NCBI RefSeq assembly: GCF_047663525.1
Contig: NC_092602.1
Span: 8,987,501 to 9,051,500 of the forward strand
DNA length: 64,000 nt
Reading direction: 5' to 3'
Source of the DNA: Anas platyrhynchos
Lineage: Eukaryota > Chordata > Aves > Anseriformes > Anatidae
A model generated the notes under the pieces. That model did not search any database. It was not told where the DNA came from and worked only from the letters and a program-made list of their open reading frames with translations. Every line of letters begins with the position of its first letter. The stretch's first letter is position 1. A program made the position numbers and the translations under genes. Positions 35,756 to 47,900 of the stretch are shown here, piece after piece.

Positions 35756-35967
35756 AAGAGTGCTGGAGTTTTGCAAACAGATTGGAAGGGTGTGGTTTGG
35801 GCAGCTGTCCTGCTCCCCTCACCTGCCGGATTTGGTGATGATCATCTCAGTTCCTATCTGATGAAACTTCATCCAGAGCCCCATGTCCTCCAGGGTGACC
35901 ACGATGGAGCTCTGCGGGTAGGGCTCCAGGCTGGGGGAAGGAAGTGCATCACACGGTGCTTTCACGT
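28853..35967 (-). CDS. TBX6L: T-box transcription factor TBX6L (VegT/Tbx16 family), exons 2-9
   Basis: A sequence-specific nuclear transcription factor. VegT/Tbx16/Tbx6L proteins act in mesoderm and paraxial mesoderm formation. Eight minus-strand coding exons were placed by splice sites: 35967-35823, 34795-34693, 34239-34075, 33750-33604, 33075-33005, 31831-31740, 30444-30252 and 29279-28853. All seven junction phases agree and the joined frame has no stop. The T-box runs from [20 protein letters not shown] through [88 protein letters not shown] and [18 protein letters not shown] to [18 protein letters not shown] basic stretch [11 protein letters not shown] follows. The C-terminus is rich in proline, serine and tyrosine and ends [12 protein letters not shown]. 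These eight exons give 447 codons plus the stop. The first coding exon is not certain. The symbol rests on T-box subtype and C-terminus; VEGT or TBX16 would be equivalent names. Confidence 0.92.
30252..30444 (-). CDS. TBX6L: TBX6L exon: acidic linker
   Basis: Acceptor TGAGTCAG, donor TACCG|GTAAGT. The acceptor was chosen over a nearer AG four bases upstream because only this one keeps the frame from the previous phase-1 donor. Encodes [33 protein letters not shown] and [20 protein letters not shown] resembles a sumoylation consensus. Confidence 0.88.
31740..31831 (-). CDS. TBX6L: TBX6L exon: basic post-T-box region
   Basis: Acceptor TTTCCCAG, donor GAACGTG|GTAATC. It is 92 nt, phase 2 in, phase 1 out. 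Encodes [20 protein letters not shown] then [11 protein letters not shown]. The KGQKRK cluster is a plausible nuclear localisation signal. Confidence 0.9.
33005..33075 (-). CDS. TBX6L: TBX6L exon: end of T-box
   Basis: Acceptor ATTTTAAG, donor CGGCG|GTAAGC. A 71-nt exon encoding [20 protein letters not shown] then NTRR. It contains the NPFAKGFR C-terminal helix that inserts into the DNA groove in T-box structures. Confidence 0.95.
33604..33750 (-). CDS. TBX6L: TBX6L exon: T-box, IILHSMH to AYQNEQ
   Basis: Acceptor TGTGCCAG, donor GAGCAG|GTACAG. It is 147 nt, phase 0 on both sides. Encodes [36 protein letters not shown] and [13 protein letters not shown]. The FPET...VTAYQN segment forms part of the DNA-binding and dimer region of the T-box. 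Confidence 0.96.
34075..34239 (-). CDS. TBX6L: TBX6L exon: T-box, WNKDQW to QHGH
   Basis: Acceptor CCTTCACAG, donor GGGCAC|GTAGGT. It is 165 nt, phase 0 on both sides. Encodes [37 protein letters not shown] and [18 protein letters not shown]. The [12 protein letters not shown] motif is diagnostic for T-box proteins. Confidence 0.96.
34693..34795 (-). CDS. TBX6L: TBX6L exon: T-box, RRMFP to NFRYK
   Basis: Acceptor TCCTTCAG, donor TACAAG|GTAAGT. Encodes [19 protein letters not shown], then [15 protein letters not shown], the conserved core of the T-box fold. The length of 103 nt fits phase 2 in and phase 0 out. Confidence 0.95.
35704..35757. repeat. (AAAT)n microsatellite
   Basis: About 13 perfect AAAT units inside the intron just 3' of the first T-box exon of TBX6L. 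Confidence 0.95.
35823..35967 (-). CDS. TBX6L: TBX6L exon: start of T-box
   Basis: Acceptor CTCCTAG, donor GGCAG|GTGAGG. Enters in phase 1 and leaves in phase 2. Encodes [19 protein letters not shown], then the T-box opening [17 protein letters not shown] and [10 protein letters not shown]. The codon completed at its 5' edge ends in AC, so the preceding exon must end one base into a codon. Confidence 0.93.
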
Positions 35968-37137
35968 CTAGGAGGGAGAGAAAACAGTAACTTCAGACAG
36001 GCAGGAGGGGAGCTGGCACGAAGCAGCCTCTCCTGCACAGAGGCAGGGCTCTGAGAAGCAGCACCCAAGTCAGCCCTCCCAGTGCCTGTACTCACAGCTA
36101 CCAAATTTCACGTGCTATTGTAACAGATGGGCTCTACATCTGGTCATTCACTCTTCCTACCTGCCTCCAGGACTTCTCATCCCCACATCAGTGCACAGGG
36201 CACAGCCCTGGTCTAGCTCAGGTGAATGTTATGGATTTTACCCAGGAAAGGCCCAGGTGCTGCCAAGAGCTCGGTAGTCCGCACCACAATAAACCTCTTA
36301 AAGAAAATCCATTATCTTCCTTTCAAGGTTTCTTTGTTACTTAGTAGACTCAGAAGGAATAAAGGCTTCTTAGACAGGTTTGGTTTTAGGGGATAAGTCC
36401 TTTTGTAAAGATCTGTGTGTTGAACAAATTGAACTTGATTTCCTTTATTCCACAGCTCTGACTGCTAGGTAGCCACAATCTGCTTTTATTCCTGTTCTGG
36501 TGTGACCAGGGTTGCACAAAACACTTTACCAAGAGAATGAAAGAGGACTGGAAATATTTTAACTGTAGCAGTGGAAGAAAACAACAAATATTCAGTAGCA
36601 GAGGTGAAAAATCACTCCAGAGGACTACAGAGGGATAGACAGGAGACAAGAAAGGGAGGAGACAGACCTGGACCAGGGAATATTCCAAAAAAAGGATGGC
36701 TGATCTGAACTGGGCTTGGAGATGGAGACCACTAAGATGCCTGTGATGGCAGCAGAAGGCAGAGGACTAATCATGCTCCTGGGGAAGGGAAAACTACCCC
36801 GGAGGAACTTCAGTGCCGACAGTCCCTGCCTCCTCTGCAATGCCGTTTGGATTAACAACCTTCCATAGGAGCTCTTCACACAAAGCTACTGTAACACACA
36901 CAAGATCGCTGCTGCTGCCGCCCTACTGAAGAGCTCAGGCAGAAAAGACTTTAGGTCCAAAAGTGTGGCCTGGTGTAGCTACTGGTGGATTGATTTCAAA
37001 GCCAGCAAGGCTTTGCTAACGCTGCTCTGTGTATGAAGGACGTATCAGGAACTCTGCTTGGCTCGGAGAGTGCTCACAGCGGCAGCACCGTCCTCAGTTT
37101 AAGGAGGGCAGGCTGCCTTTGCTGGGTGTTGTGTTAC

Positions 37138-37144
37138 CAGCCAT
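37138..37144 (-). CDS. TBX6L: Candidate TBX6L start exon (ATG GCT G)
   Basis: On the minus strand AATAGCC|ATGGCTG|GTAACA gives an optimal Kozak context (GCCATGG) and a GT donor one base into a codon. This is the phase required by the first T-box exon, so the start would read M-A-D-V-K-A-P-C. The donor is weak at +5. It lies 1.2 kb upstream of that exon. A competing candidate lies at 40347-40374. Only a transcript could decide. Confidence 0.35.
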
Positions 37145-40100
37145 GGCTATTTGCTTAAAAGGGAGATTTTTCTGCCTCTTAGCCTAGATTGGATTTTATT
37201 CAGAGTACATCAGAAATAACGGTTTTTATCACCTTGTTACAGTTTTCCTGGGTAATATCTTTAAAAGAATAAACATGAAAATTAGGCAACCACTTCCAGG
37301 GAAAACGGCTTCTTTCACAAAGCGACATATTGCCACAAAAACAACTCGATGCAAGCCTAAGGGCTTCTTCCCACTATATTAGGAATTAAGGAACGTTTAA
37401 ACATAATTCTGCCCGTTTGTAAAGGTCTTTAGACATTTAAAACAAAACAAAACAAAACAAAAAACAACAACAAACCCTTTACCCTTTTTTCTGCTTTGAT
37501 CCAACATTAATGAACTGGCTAAGAAGTGACACCTAGTTTGCTCACCAAGATTAGCCTGTTAACATCTTCCTACTAAAGCTTCCCTCATATCCTCTTGCAG
37601 AGACATGAAAGCTGCCACGAGACGATGCATTGGGTAGCTCAGTGCAGCACATGTATCAAAAGGAGTTACAATAAAATTGGGCTGATTTCCCACAGGAGTC
37701 ATCCAGTCACAAATACATGCAAACAGATTTTGATTAGCTCGACAGATGCTCCCTCCTTTCCCCAAATGAATTTTACAATTAACATTTTTGTAAGCAAATT
37801 CCAATGCCGTTAAATGAGACTACAACAAGGGAGATCTCAGGAGTCCTTACTGAGAGACTTCCAACAAAGAAATCAAAAAGAATGAAAGTAAAAGGAGCTC
37901 AGTACTGAATTAAAAATCAAAGGCAGACGTTATCATCTGTTTTTACCAAAATGATCCCACCACACACCTGTATGAGTGACGGGGAGAAAGAGCTGCGCAT
38001 GCAATAAACATCGCAGCAAAGACTTTAAAATGTTGTTAATGTCCTTCTTGTCACAGCTTTTGTGTGCCCAGTCGGAGGCTGAGAAACAGGATCTTTACAG
38101 TTTGCATGTGGGTCTGGACCACAGTAATGCCTGAGCCTTCTGGTAGACCCTCACTGCTGACAGCAAAGTCATGTGCAATCAACTTTGAGGGGATTCTGCA
38201 GTGGTGGATCCACTTGCAGGATCTATTTCGGATGTGCTTCGCAGAGCCAGAGGCTGCCTTGCAAATTCACTCCTCGTTTGTGCCCATCCAACTAACGCCA
38301 AGGCTCACGTTCACGTCTTCCCCACAAAGATGCCCACATGTTGGAACTGCACCACAAAGAGCTTTGTGGCAGGGCGGCCAAGCACTGAGCTGGATTTGTT
38401 AGGTCTGTACTTCTGATGTTTCCCCTTCTGCGTACCTTAGGTTTTAAGGATTATTTGAAAGCAACTTAAACATCTTCCAAGAATTTTAGTTCCAAGCTAC
38501 TTTAAAACTATTCATTACTGTTACCATATTATTACCGCACATGGCAGATTTTGAAACATATGCCAAGATGAAGGTGTAGAGCTGCTGTGATAAAGGCCAG
38601 CACTGAAAATCAAGAGATCTTCACTCTATTCCATGCTCGATTTTAAAGCCCTGATACAAACAAGACCGGTTTGTGCTTTGGTTTGTGCCTAAATTAGGCT
38701 GTACTAATCTTTTTCCTATCTTGGAGACGGAGAGAAAGGAAAATGAGAGTGAATTCAGTAATGCTTTGAGGGAAAGGAACAAAAATCTTTGGATAGAAGA
38801 TGCTGGAGATTAATTCACTCACCGAAAGCAGTCCCTCAATTAATTGTCCACTACTGAGACAATTACATGATGTCAGAAAATCTGTTGCAGACTTCCCATA
38901 AAGTATAGTATAAGGTTTGCAATAGTGGGAAACTCCAACAAGGTAAAAGGTACATTTCTTATCTTCATCAAAACTGGTTATCATTACATTGTTTCTGTTT
39001 TATTCTCAGTGAAGTCTCATGCTAACAGCTATCTAGCGTCCACGGGGAAGAAACACACATCAGTACAAGAAGTTATCTGATAAATTATTTTTGCCAATAA
39101 TCAATTTAACCCATGTTTTCTGACCTTATATATGCCAGTAGGAACACCTGGAAGAAACCTCACTTCCTGGAGCCAAAAAGCTTTTTTGGTGCTAACGAAA
39201 GGACTGTGTTTCTACAAGTGCAATGGCTTCACCTCTCAAATGCATGCAGTCATATTTCTGTTGTGTAGGGTCATACACCATAAACAACGCAATAAGAAAA
39301 TCAGATGACTTCTGAAAGAGCTGGAATCCTTAACATAACAAAATACTGCAACATGTGATATTCATTTTTGCGCTTTTGCTTAAGTTAAAGTTCTCTTGAT
39401 GTGGCAGAAATCAGTATGAATCCAATCAGCACCCTACGGATGGCTTTATAAAAAACCCAAAACAATGGCGAAGTTGGAAGTCGTCGTACGTGTATTTTGC
39501 TTATGAAACAACACATTACAGCAATAGAGAAAAGAAGGTGAGAATACCCTGCCACCTCTAACGGGTAGGTGAACCGCATACCTAAACTAGGCAAACATTC
39601 GTTTCCTTCCAGCACAGAGGAAAACATGGGACTGAATCTGGGTTTCGGTTATACTGACACACTCAGTGCCCCTGGACTGGTCCTTAGTTTCCCAGTGCAT
39701 TATCTGCCATTGTGCCCAACTGATCATGCCCCGCACAGAGGTTAATAAAGAGGTTAATAGCTTGCTGCGAGAAGGACGGATGAAGAAAACCATAAATAAA
39801 ACCCTGTGGAAAAGAAAAAAAAAAAAACACACCGCTGTGTTTGGGCATAAAATGCTGGTAGAAGTTTCGGGGTATGTCTGCTTGGAGTTTATATTATCAA
39901 AGGGCAGAAAAAAGACAGGGGCAGGCAAAACAGACGGTTTGCATCTGAACTATTAGCAACATACGAAATATTTCCATACCTTCTATGGCCTTCAAACCCG
40001 AAGGAACTCATTGTGCTACCTTTCAGACAATATGCAAAAAACATCTTTATCCTTCAGTGAATGATCACATTGCACAAGGTGACCCAGATAAGGGAGTTTA

Positions 40101-40346
40101 GGGCACAAGAGTGAGTGAACCTCTGCTACCTCTGCAAAAGATCTTCCACAGCTCCCAAAGAACATTCAAAACCACAATTGTTCAACCGTTCCTATGACAA
40201 AATTTAGAAATTATCTCTAGCCACACACATACTATAAATGCTGGTATCCCTTCAGGATGGTTTGTTCGCTTTCTAAAATTATTGTGCATTCTTGGCATAT
40301 CTCTAGGATCTTTCCACGCAGTAAGGAATAGGAGGGAGTCCTTTAC

Positions 40347-40374
40347 CTACCTGATAAAACTTGCATTTTTCCAT
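40347..40374 (-). CDS. TBX6L: Alternative candidate TBX6L start exon
   Basis: On the minus strand an ATG at 40374 reads MEKCKFYQV and can splice at GTAG|GTAAAG in phase 1, also compatible with the first T-box exon. The Kozak context is poorer (TACATGG) and the implied intron is 4.4 kb. Listed because the true N-terminus is not settled by the sequence. Confidence 0.2.
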
Positions 40375-41129
40375 GTACTGTGGAGTCTAGGAAGTTGCTC
40401 AGCCACCAGAGTCCGTAAAAAGGGAGCCCAAATATTCCAGTTCAAAAGCAGGTCTGATTTCCTGCAGCAAGCAAAAGCCGTTCCATCTGAGATCCAGTGT
40501 CAAGAGTGACTGAGATGAGGATGGGACTCCAAGCACAGCTAGCCAAGGTGAGTTCTTGTTTTATGGAGGCTAATGAGCAGGGAGGAGCTTCTCGCCAGGG
40601 CTGTCCCCTTGCAATCCTTTGATGTCCAAAGGGACAAAGAGAGGAAGGATCTGCAGCAATGGCTGGGGCTAAGGGAAGAAAATCAAAGAGAATTAACATG
40701 GCTTTGACATACAGGAAACCCTACAGGGGAAATGCACCTTGATTTACTGCTAACGCACTTTTAAACAAATAGAGACAAAACCAAAAACATTAGTTAAAGA
40801 CTTATCTACAAAATAAAACCTTAAACATTTTAAGGCCATTCCAAGGATTTGATATAATTTTCATCTCCAAGCACAGACTCACTTTACCGTTGATTTCTGG
40901 TATCAGAATCAGGACTGTATTGAGCTGTTTATTCTCCAAGTGAGTGATTAACAGTCTGTGGAAAACTTGAGTTTTGAGAGTTTTATCCCAGCTCAAATCT
41001 GGGATACTGAGGTAACATATACGTTTACATGTCTTTTCCACTCACAGAAATACAGGTGATGGTACAGTGTTACCTACCTAACCAACCTCTCCATTCACAG
41101 ACTTTAACTGTACAGTTCATTTTCCTGTT

Positions 41130-41229
41130 GTTGTTGTTGTTTTGTTTTTTTTTTATTATTATTATTATTTATTTTTTATTTTTGTTTTTGTTTTGTTTTG
41201 TTGTGTTTTTTTTGTTTTTTTTTTTTTGG
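41130..41229. repeat. T-rich low-complexity tract
   Basis: Runs of T broken by G or A, including TTG, ATT and TTTTG units. On the minus strand it could be the A-rich tail of an old retroposed sequence, but no body is recognisable beside it. Confidence 0.85.
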
Positions 41230-41554
41230 CATGGTCCTCACCGCTGCATCAGATATTCTCAAGCTCATGGCTGAGGCTGCTCTGCACGATACCTTTTTCT
41301 GCTGAGCTTCATCACTGAAAGCTGCAGTTGCTTTAATGACACAGCTATGCTAGCACATCGTTTTCCTGGCAGCAAATTTCTTCAGCTGGCACCTTCCAGC
41401 ACCAGTGCAAGTGATCTAAAAGTCTCAGGCGTGGACCAGGCACTGGTTTTATTTAGGCCTGCTCTTATTGAACGAAAGGCTGTGCACAAGCTGAAGGACT
41501 TCAGTGTTTTCCCTTAATTAGTTTATTCTGCAAGTGTGACCATTAGCTTTTGTA

Positions 41555-41576
41555 CTTACAAGTGCTTACAAGTGCT
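41555..41576. repeat. 10-bp tandem duplication
   Basis: CTTACAAGTG occurs twice in direct succession, followed by the first two bases of a third copy. Confidence 0.85.
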
Positions 41577-41860
41577 AAGAGACAGCAATCAAGCCTCATG
41601 CTTCAGGTCACAAACCAGTGGCTACACCTCAGTGAAGAAGGGAGTTCTACGCATTCGTGGACAGAAACGGCTATACTAACATTTACAGGTCCGAGATGGT
41701 GTTCAAAAAGAGGAGGTCAAAAGCAGGACATCAGTCTCGATGGGCCAGAGATGGATCCTGCACAACAAATTTAGGAGTTCTTCATTTCAAAGAGCATTGC
41801 TGGAAGGCTGCAGCTGGTTCATGGTCTAGTTTTCCTCCCAATAAAACAAACACTTTTTAT

Positions 41861-41922
41861 TTTGTGAATGATATTTTTGGGACAGGATTTTTTTGTGAAT
41901 CACATTATTGGGACGGATTTTT
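41861..41922. repeat. Imperfect 31-bp tandem duplication
   Basis: Two adjacent copies share TTTGTGAAT, then a T-rich middle, then GGGACaGGATTT. Confidence 0.75.
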
Positions 41923-44900
41923 AGTCTGACAGGCAAAACTTCCTGAATTTATTTACAGTCAGTTCCTACAGAAGAACATACTTTTAGTTTTACTTTTACT
42001 GCCTTTTGGAGCGGGCAATGCAACAACATGTGAAGAGGACAAATGAATTTAATCAGAGGAGGGCCCATCTCTTTTTCACTATTACTTTGAATTTTAGGCA
42101 TTCTGGTACTGTGGGGGATGGGGGCAAGAAAGGCCAGTGTTTATTGTGGCAAGGAAGAACATTTAAAAGAAAGGGGTTAGAGAGTTTGATAAGTCCTGAG
42201 GAGGATTTTATAGCAGGAGATGGTCCACTGGCTCCTGGCAACTTTGAAGGACCACATCCAGCCTTCCTGACAACCCTTTAAAACTACGGGATAATGCAGC
42301 AGACCACAAGCTTCAGCTAACTCGGGGACATCCAGAACTAGGGGCTCAGCACCACTGAGGAGGAAGTTATCATCTAGTGGGGTAACATCAACTTGTAGCT
42401 CAGCTGGAGATTATTTATTACATGTGTAGAAAAATACATTGGAAGGAAAAAGATCAGCTGTACATGGCATCAAGGTCAAATCTCTTCTGCTTGTACTTGC
42501 AGAGCCACTACCAGACAAACTGAACAGGATGCAGAAATGCTTTTCTGCTCTGCTACAAAAGGGAAGGCAGCATCAAATCTGCTCCCTGTGTCCTGCTTTT
42601 GTAATGCTAGTAGTTTAACTGCAGACAGCAGAAAAGACGACCATAATCAGAATCTGAAAAGGGAAAATGGAACAAAAATTGGGTCATATTGAAGCTAGCA
42701 GTGAGATGGATCAACATCCCACACAGTTAGAATCTGCACAACAGCAGCAGCAGCGCTGGGAATTTCAGACTCTTCACCTGACAAGAGCGTGGGATGTGTA
42801 TCATGACTTACTGCTTCTTCCACGAAAGGGGATCAGATGGTCTCCTGCTGCCACTTCATTTGCACACTGCGGATCAGCATGTCTAGAGAACACACATTTG
42901 CTACAAGTACTCAGATCCTTTTGGCTTTCCCAGCTGATTGATGGGGAAGGTGGAGTCATTAATTACCCATGACTAGTTAACAACTAGCTTTCTCCCAGCC
43001 ACTCTAGTTGCACTGGAGAGGTTTTAAAAGTGAAAAAAAAAAAAAGTGAATTTGTTACTATTCCTGGCAAGCGTGGCTAACAGGAGCAATCCCCATGAAA
43101 TTCATCACAAGCAAAGGGGGATGTAGCAGATTACCCTCCTGTCTGTTTGCCCACAGAGTGCCCTGGGCAGTTTGCTGGGAAATCAGAGGTGAATGTGCTG
43201 GTATCTAACAATTCACTGGCAAATCGAAGGATAGGGGGAGGAAAGGGAAGGGAGAGAGAGTGGATATGTGTAAGCCAGTGACATACACAGCTCTGCTCCA
43301 AGCTCATTTACAAGCAGCAGGTAAAAATCCTGCTTTGCCTAGCTCTAACAGTAGGCTCTCCTGCTACGCTGAAGGGGATGAGCTAGGGCAGCACAGAAGG
43401 GAGGGGACCTGTGATGACAAAAGCAGAAGTCAAGAGCTTTTTGCTTTGCATCTCTTTGAGGAGGTGATTAGAAAGAAACATTCCCCTCTGTGTTTTGTAG
43501 TAGGGCAAATGTTTTCTGGCACTTCTCCTGCACGTGAAGCTTTAACCCTTCACACTCAACAGGCCCGGGAGGGAACTGGCCAGCACACACACCCTCCCCC
43601 ACTCCTACCTTCTGAACTGAGAGCTCTTTGAGACAGGGTGAGCACTTCACCATCTCTGGCTGGTGATGAGGGCTCTCAGACCGCAGAACAGATAAGAACA
43701 GCGTGTGTCAGCTGCAGACTGTGGCTATCAGGATCTGAGTCTGCGAGTGGCTGCACAGGATGCACCACCTCCATCCAGGCAGCATTTCCAGGACACCGTT
43801 CTGCCCTATGAACAAGCTCAAGCACAAGGCATTAAAGTTACTCTCAGGGAGAAGACTGCTGAAATGCAAGAAAAAACAGATTAGTAATAACGATCTTTGG
43901 AATGAGCCAGCCTTGGATCACTTGCTGATCCGTATTAATGCCCTGGTATGGCAGACAGCAACACAGCCCCTTCAGGCTTCCCTCTGTGCATGTTGTTGTG
44001 AGAAAGCATTATCACAACAGCTTTAATAAAGGTGGGCTTAAGTGAAACAGTGGTGTCTGCCTGAGTTTGTCAAGCCAAATAAAGTAACACAGAGATGCGT
44101 AAAATGCATTTAAGAAATACTCCCCTCTACAACATGAAGATTGCCTTTCTGCCATTTAAATGCAACTCACTTAGCAGATTCCTACCAGGTGCATGTAGGC
44201 CACGGTCTCAGAGCATCTTGGCAGCTCTTTGCAAAGGGTACTCTGCCATCTGCACAGGATGAGTACTGAAAATATGGGAAGACAGTGTGTCGTTAACGGG
44301 ACCCAGAATAAAAAAAAATGTCTGTTACATATTTTCATACTTAATTAAAAACATAAAGCAGCCTCAGACTCTCCAGTCAACTTTAAAGCCCACCAATCTG
44401 TCCCTTAACTACAGGCTCAGCCTGCTGCAGAGCAAATGAGGCCTGACTGCACACACCCAGGGCAGTGGGGAAAGGCAGTATTTTTCCAGAGAAAACAAAA
44501 ATGATGAAAGTGTTGTACCTACAGCTGTGCTAGCCTTGAAGTATGCGACTCCCTGTCCTTGTTAGTGACCAATATCTCATACAGAAGAGATATAAGTGCA
44601 ACTTCAGCCAGACACTGAGCTGGCCAAGTGAACAGAACAGGGTCCATCAGGATAGAGAGGTCTGCCTCTGGCAGCATGGGCAGCCTGAAGTCAGGCAGGT
44701 TTATAAGCCAGTCTCTGTATGGGGAGGCTACAGGAACAGTAAAAGCCTGCAAAGTATTTTAAGATGCTCTGGTAAAGTATTAATCAAAATTTCCTGTTGT
44801 GGTAGGCATAAGGAACAGTGCCTTCCTGGTTCCTTACAGCAGTTCCCATAGTACAGTATTTTCTTTTTATGGTGAGAAATGGTACTTTTTTAATTTTATT

Positions 44901-47900
44901 TTTTTTTCTTTAAGCAGCTGGGTTGGATGTTTTTTTCCTGGTAAAAGCTGTCGTCTGCCTTCAAGGTGTGCTACACGTGCATTTGCATTCAGCCATTCCC
45001 ACACTGGAACCCACGCAAGAGGCCCCACCAAAGGCAGCCCTTTGTAGGGCTGAAAGCCCCGTGCTGAGTCCCAAATTGTGTTACCCCAAAATCTTCCCGG
45101 CATTCTCAGCAAGCAAAATCACATTTGGTAAAACAAAACAGTTGGTTGGAGAGGGCCTGTTGGTAACAGCTCGATGCTAAATTCACAAGAGGGTCCCTGG
45201 ACTGAGGCGCAGTGTGCTGCGGGGACTGGCCACATGCCTGCGCCCACCCTGAGGAGGGCTGCATTTAGCAGTGCCTTTTGGGGAAGGGAACATGTGAAAG
45301 TTGCCCATGCAAATGAAAAGTAGTACATTAGAAGTTTAACAGAGGCTTTTCCTCTCGCGGGTTTGTGGATTGAGGTATCTGACCACAAAGCTGTGGCTCC
45401 TGAACTAAAAAGCACACGCTCTGCTGTCTCCTCTTTATCACATCCGCCCTCCCCAGCCCTCCTGGAATATGCACCCACTTCTCCCAGCAGTTAGTTAGCA
45501 TTGAGACAAGAAGGGAAATACTTAACAGCCACTTAACACTGAAGGCTGATTTTGGCCTCAAAGGCTACAGTCCAGAGTCAAATGCAAAATATTTCTGTCT
45601 AGAGCTCTTTCAAGTTTTCACAGACTCCTGATGTTAGATGCACTGTTTTCCTGTCAACCCATTGTGTCTCCCAGACGCGGCTCAGCACTCTGTCCCGCTC
45701 AAATCCACAAAAGATACCTTTTTGAAGGACTTTACAGCTCAGAAGCAGCAAGACCAGCTTTGTCACACAGCAGAGGAAAGTGCCAAAAGCACAATGCTGC
45801 ATAGTGCTGCCCGTCCTCTCCTGCACTGGGGAATGGGAATGCTCTCTGCCCCTGCACACCTGGGGCCCTGCAAGGAAGCATAAAGGATCAGCCTTAGAAA
45901 ACAGGCAGCGAACAGCTCTGGGTTAACACCCGTGCAGAAATATTTTTGTACGGATACACACGCATACACAGGAAAACGTAAAGAGAAGCATTAGGCAGAG
46001 CTTCAAAATTGCTGGCGGTTCAATTTAACCATGAACTGAGATCAGGAAAAAATCCTGGGCAGAATGGATTGTGCTGAATGGAAGGCCAGCTGACAGTGCT
46101 TCAGCAGTCTGCTAAAAAGCTGATCTTTACAGGAAAAAGCAGCAGGCCAAACCTAGAAGCTTGTATCTAAACTTTAGGGGCTTTTGAGATCGCAGATACA
46201 CTGTAATACTGCTTTGGTTTCTGCAAAGGATTCCTTCTGTTGGTGTGCAAGTGTTCATCAAGGCAAGAAATTAACAGATAAAAAGCCCAACCTGAACGAT
46301 GCGAGTCAGTTTGCAAGGCATTTTGGTTTGCCAAGGCAGATTTATTCTGTGAGAATCCTAAGAAAGTTTCCATACACTTTGTATCATAGCAAGGGTCTAA
46401 TCACAACATGAAGTCAGTAAACAGAGCATAATTCCCTATCAAAGGGACTGCCTTCAAAGAGTTTATGAAAATGAAGATTTAAAGGTTTTAGAATTTAAAA
46501 ATAAAGACTTGTGAGCTCTACAGAGCTGAGTAGAGAACTTTGAGAAAGACACTGAACAGCACCAGAAAGCATTGGAGAACAGAACAATTAAACTGTATGT
46601 AGAAGATTTTGATTCAGAGCGTTTTACAACAAATCGTGTTTCATTTTACTAAGGTATTTATGACAGCATTTTTTTCCTTTTACATTATTATTTATCAGTT
46701 CTTAAAAAATAACAAGTTATATAGCCACAGGTTGCACACTACTCTGCCCACACCTCACAGGAAGAAGGGAACTGAGCCCACAGGATGTCTAACCAACCTG
46801 CAGAGCTATTTATAGGATCTCCCATAAAAACAAAGTGAATACCAAGACAGATTCACACAGCACATCCCGCAAAACTGTTTTTGAAAGCCGATATAGAGCA
46901 TTATGATGGGACACGTAATCTGTAGGGAAGTCTGAAGCCAGTAACAAAAAGCTGGAAATATCTACCCACTTTAAGCAGAAAGTCCTTGGATAAAATCCAA
47001 ACCATACTTTTTCTCACCCAACTTGCTCATCCCCTGGTAGCAACACAATACTGGTGTCCACAATAGCCAGATTCAGGTAAGAATCCTTCTAAATCACCAA
47101 TAACAGAAAAAAAAGCACCTGTCAGATTTCATGGATTCCTCAAGTCTGCAGGGGGATGAGGCTGTCATGAATGTACGCTACTTTACATGATCGAACACAG
47201 CTTCCTCTTAGCCATTTTTCTGCAGTCCCTAGCTTGTCTAGAATTTTCCTCCATTCTTCTTGTATTACCAAATTCCTCATACTCAGTCTTTGTTGCTGCC
47301 AAGGGCCAGGGTACAAACTCCAGGCAGGATCACAGACCCCCAGTTCCCTCCCCCTACCCAGCAGATTGTGAAACATTTATGACCTGGCTCTTATGGCTCT
47401 AGAGGTGCCGAATGGCCTTCCCCCCCCCTCCAAATCTCAGCTCCTGATGGGCAGCTACAGACCAACTTTTAGCCGGTTTGGTCCGTAGTTGTGGATTTTA
47501 TTGCCCAGTTTGTCTCTTCAACTCACATTTGTAAGCTCCAGAGTAGATTTTTCCCTGGGTAACACTCTGCAGCTCAAAGAACTCTTCTTGTTTTTATTAC
47601 ATCCTTAGTGATTAAAGGGATATTTAAACCTCACAATGCTCCCTGCTGTGAATATAAAAGCCTGGCATCATTTTGGATAGATGTGTTTTAAAAAAAATAA
47701 ATTAAAAATTAGCCCTCCTATAGCAGACAAATGCTTTTAAGTTGTTAAAACCATCAGGCACTTGAGTGATTTAAATACATTGTTTGCAGTTCCTTGAGAG
47801 ACCAAGGGACAACCCATGGCTTTGAGCTATCTGAACAATTAGACAGACGAGTTCCACTTGGAGGGAGGACAATGGAGGTGTGTAATGACTGTATGATACT

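Noticed and set aside
40442-40699. Minus-strand frame after a pyrimidine-rich TTAG site
   Set aside because: It looks exon-like at its 5' edge, but no matching donor in the phase required by TBX6L was found and the peptide has no similarity.
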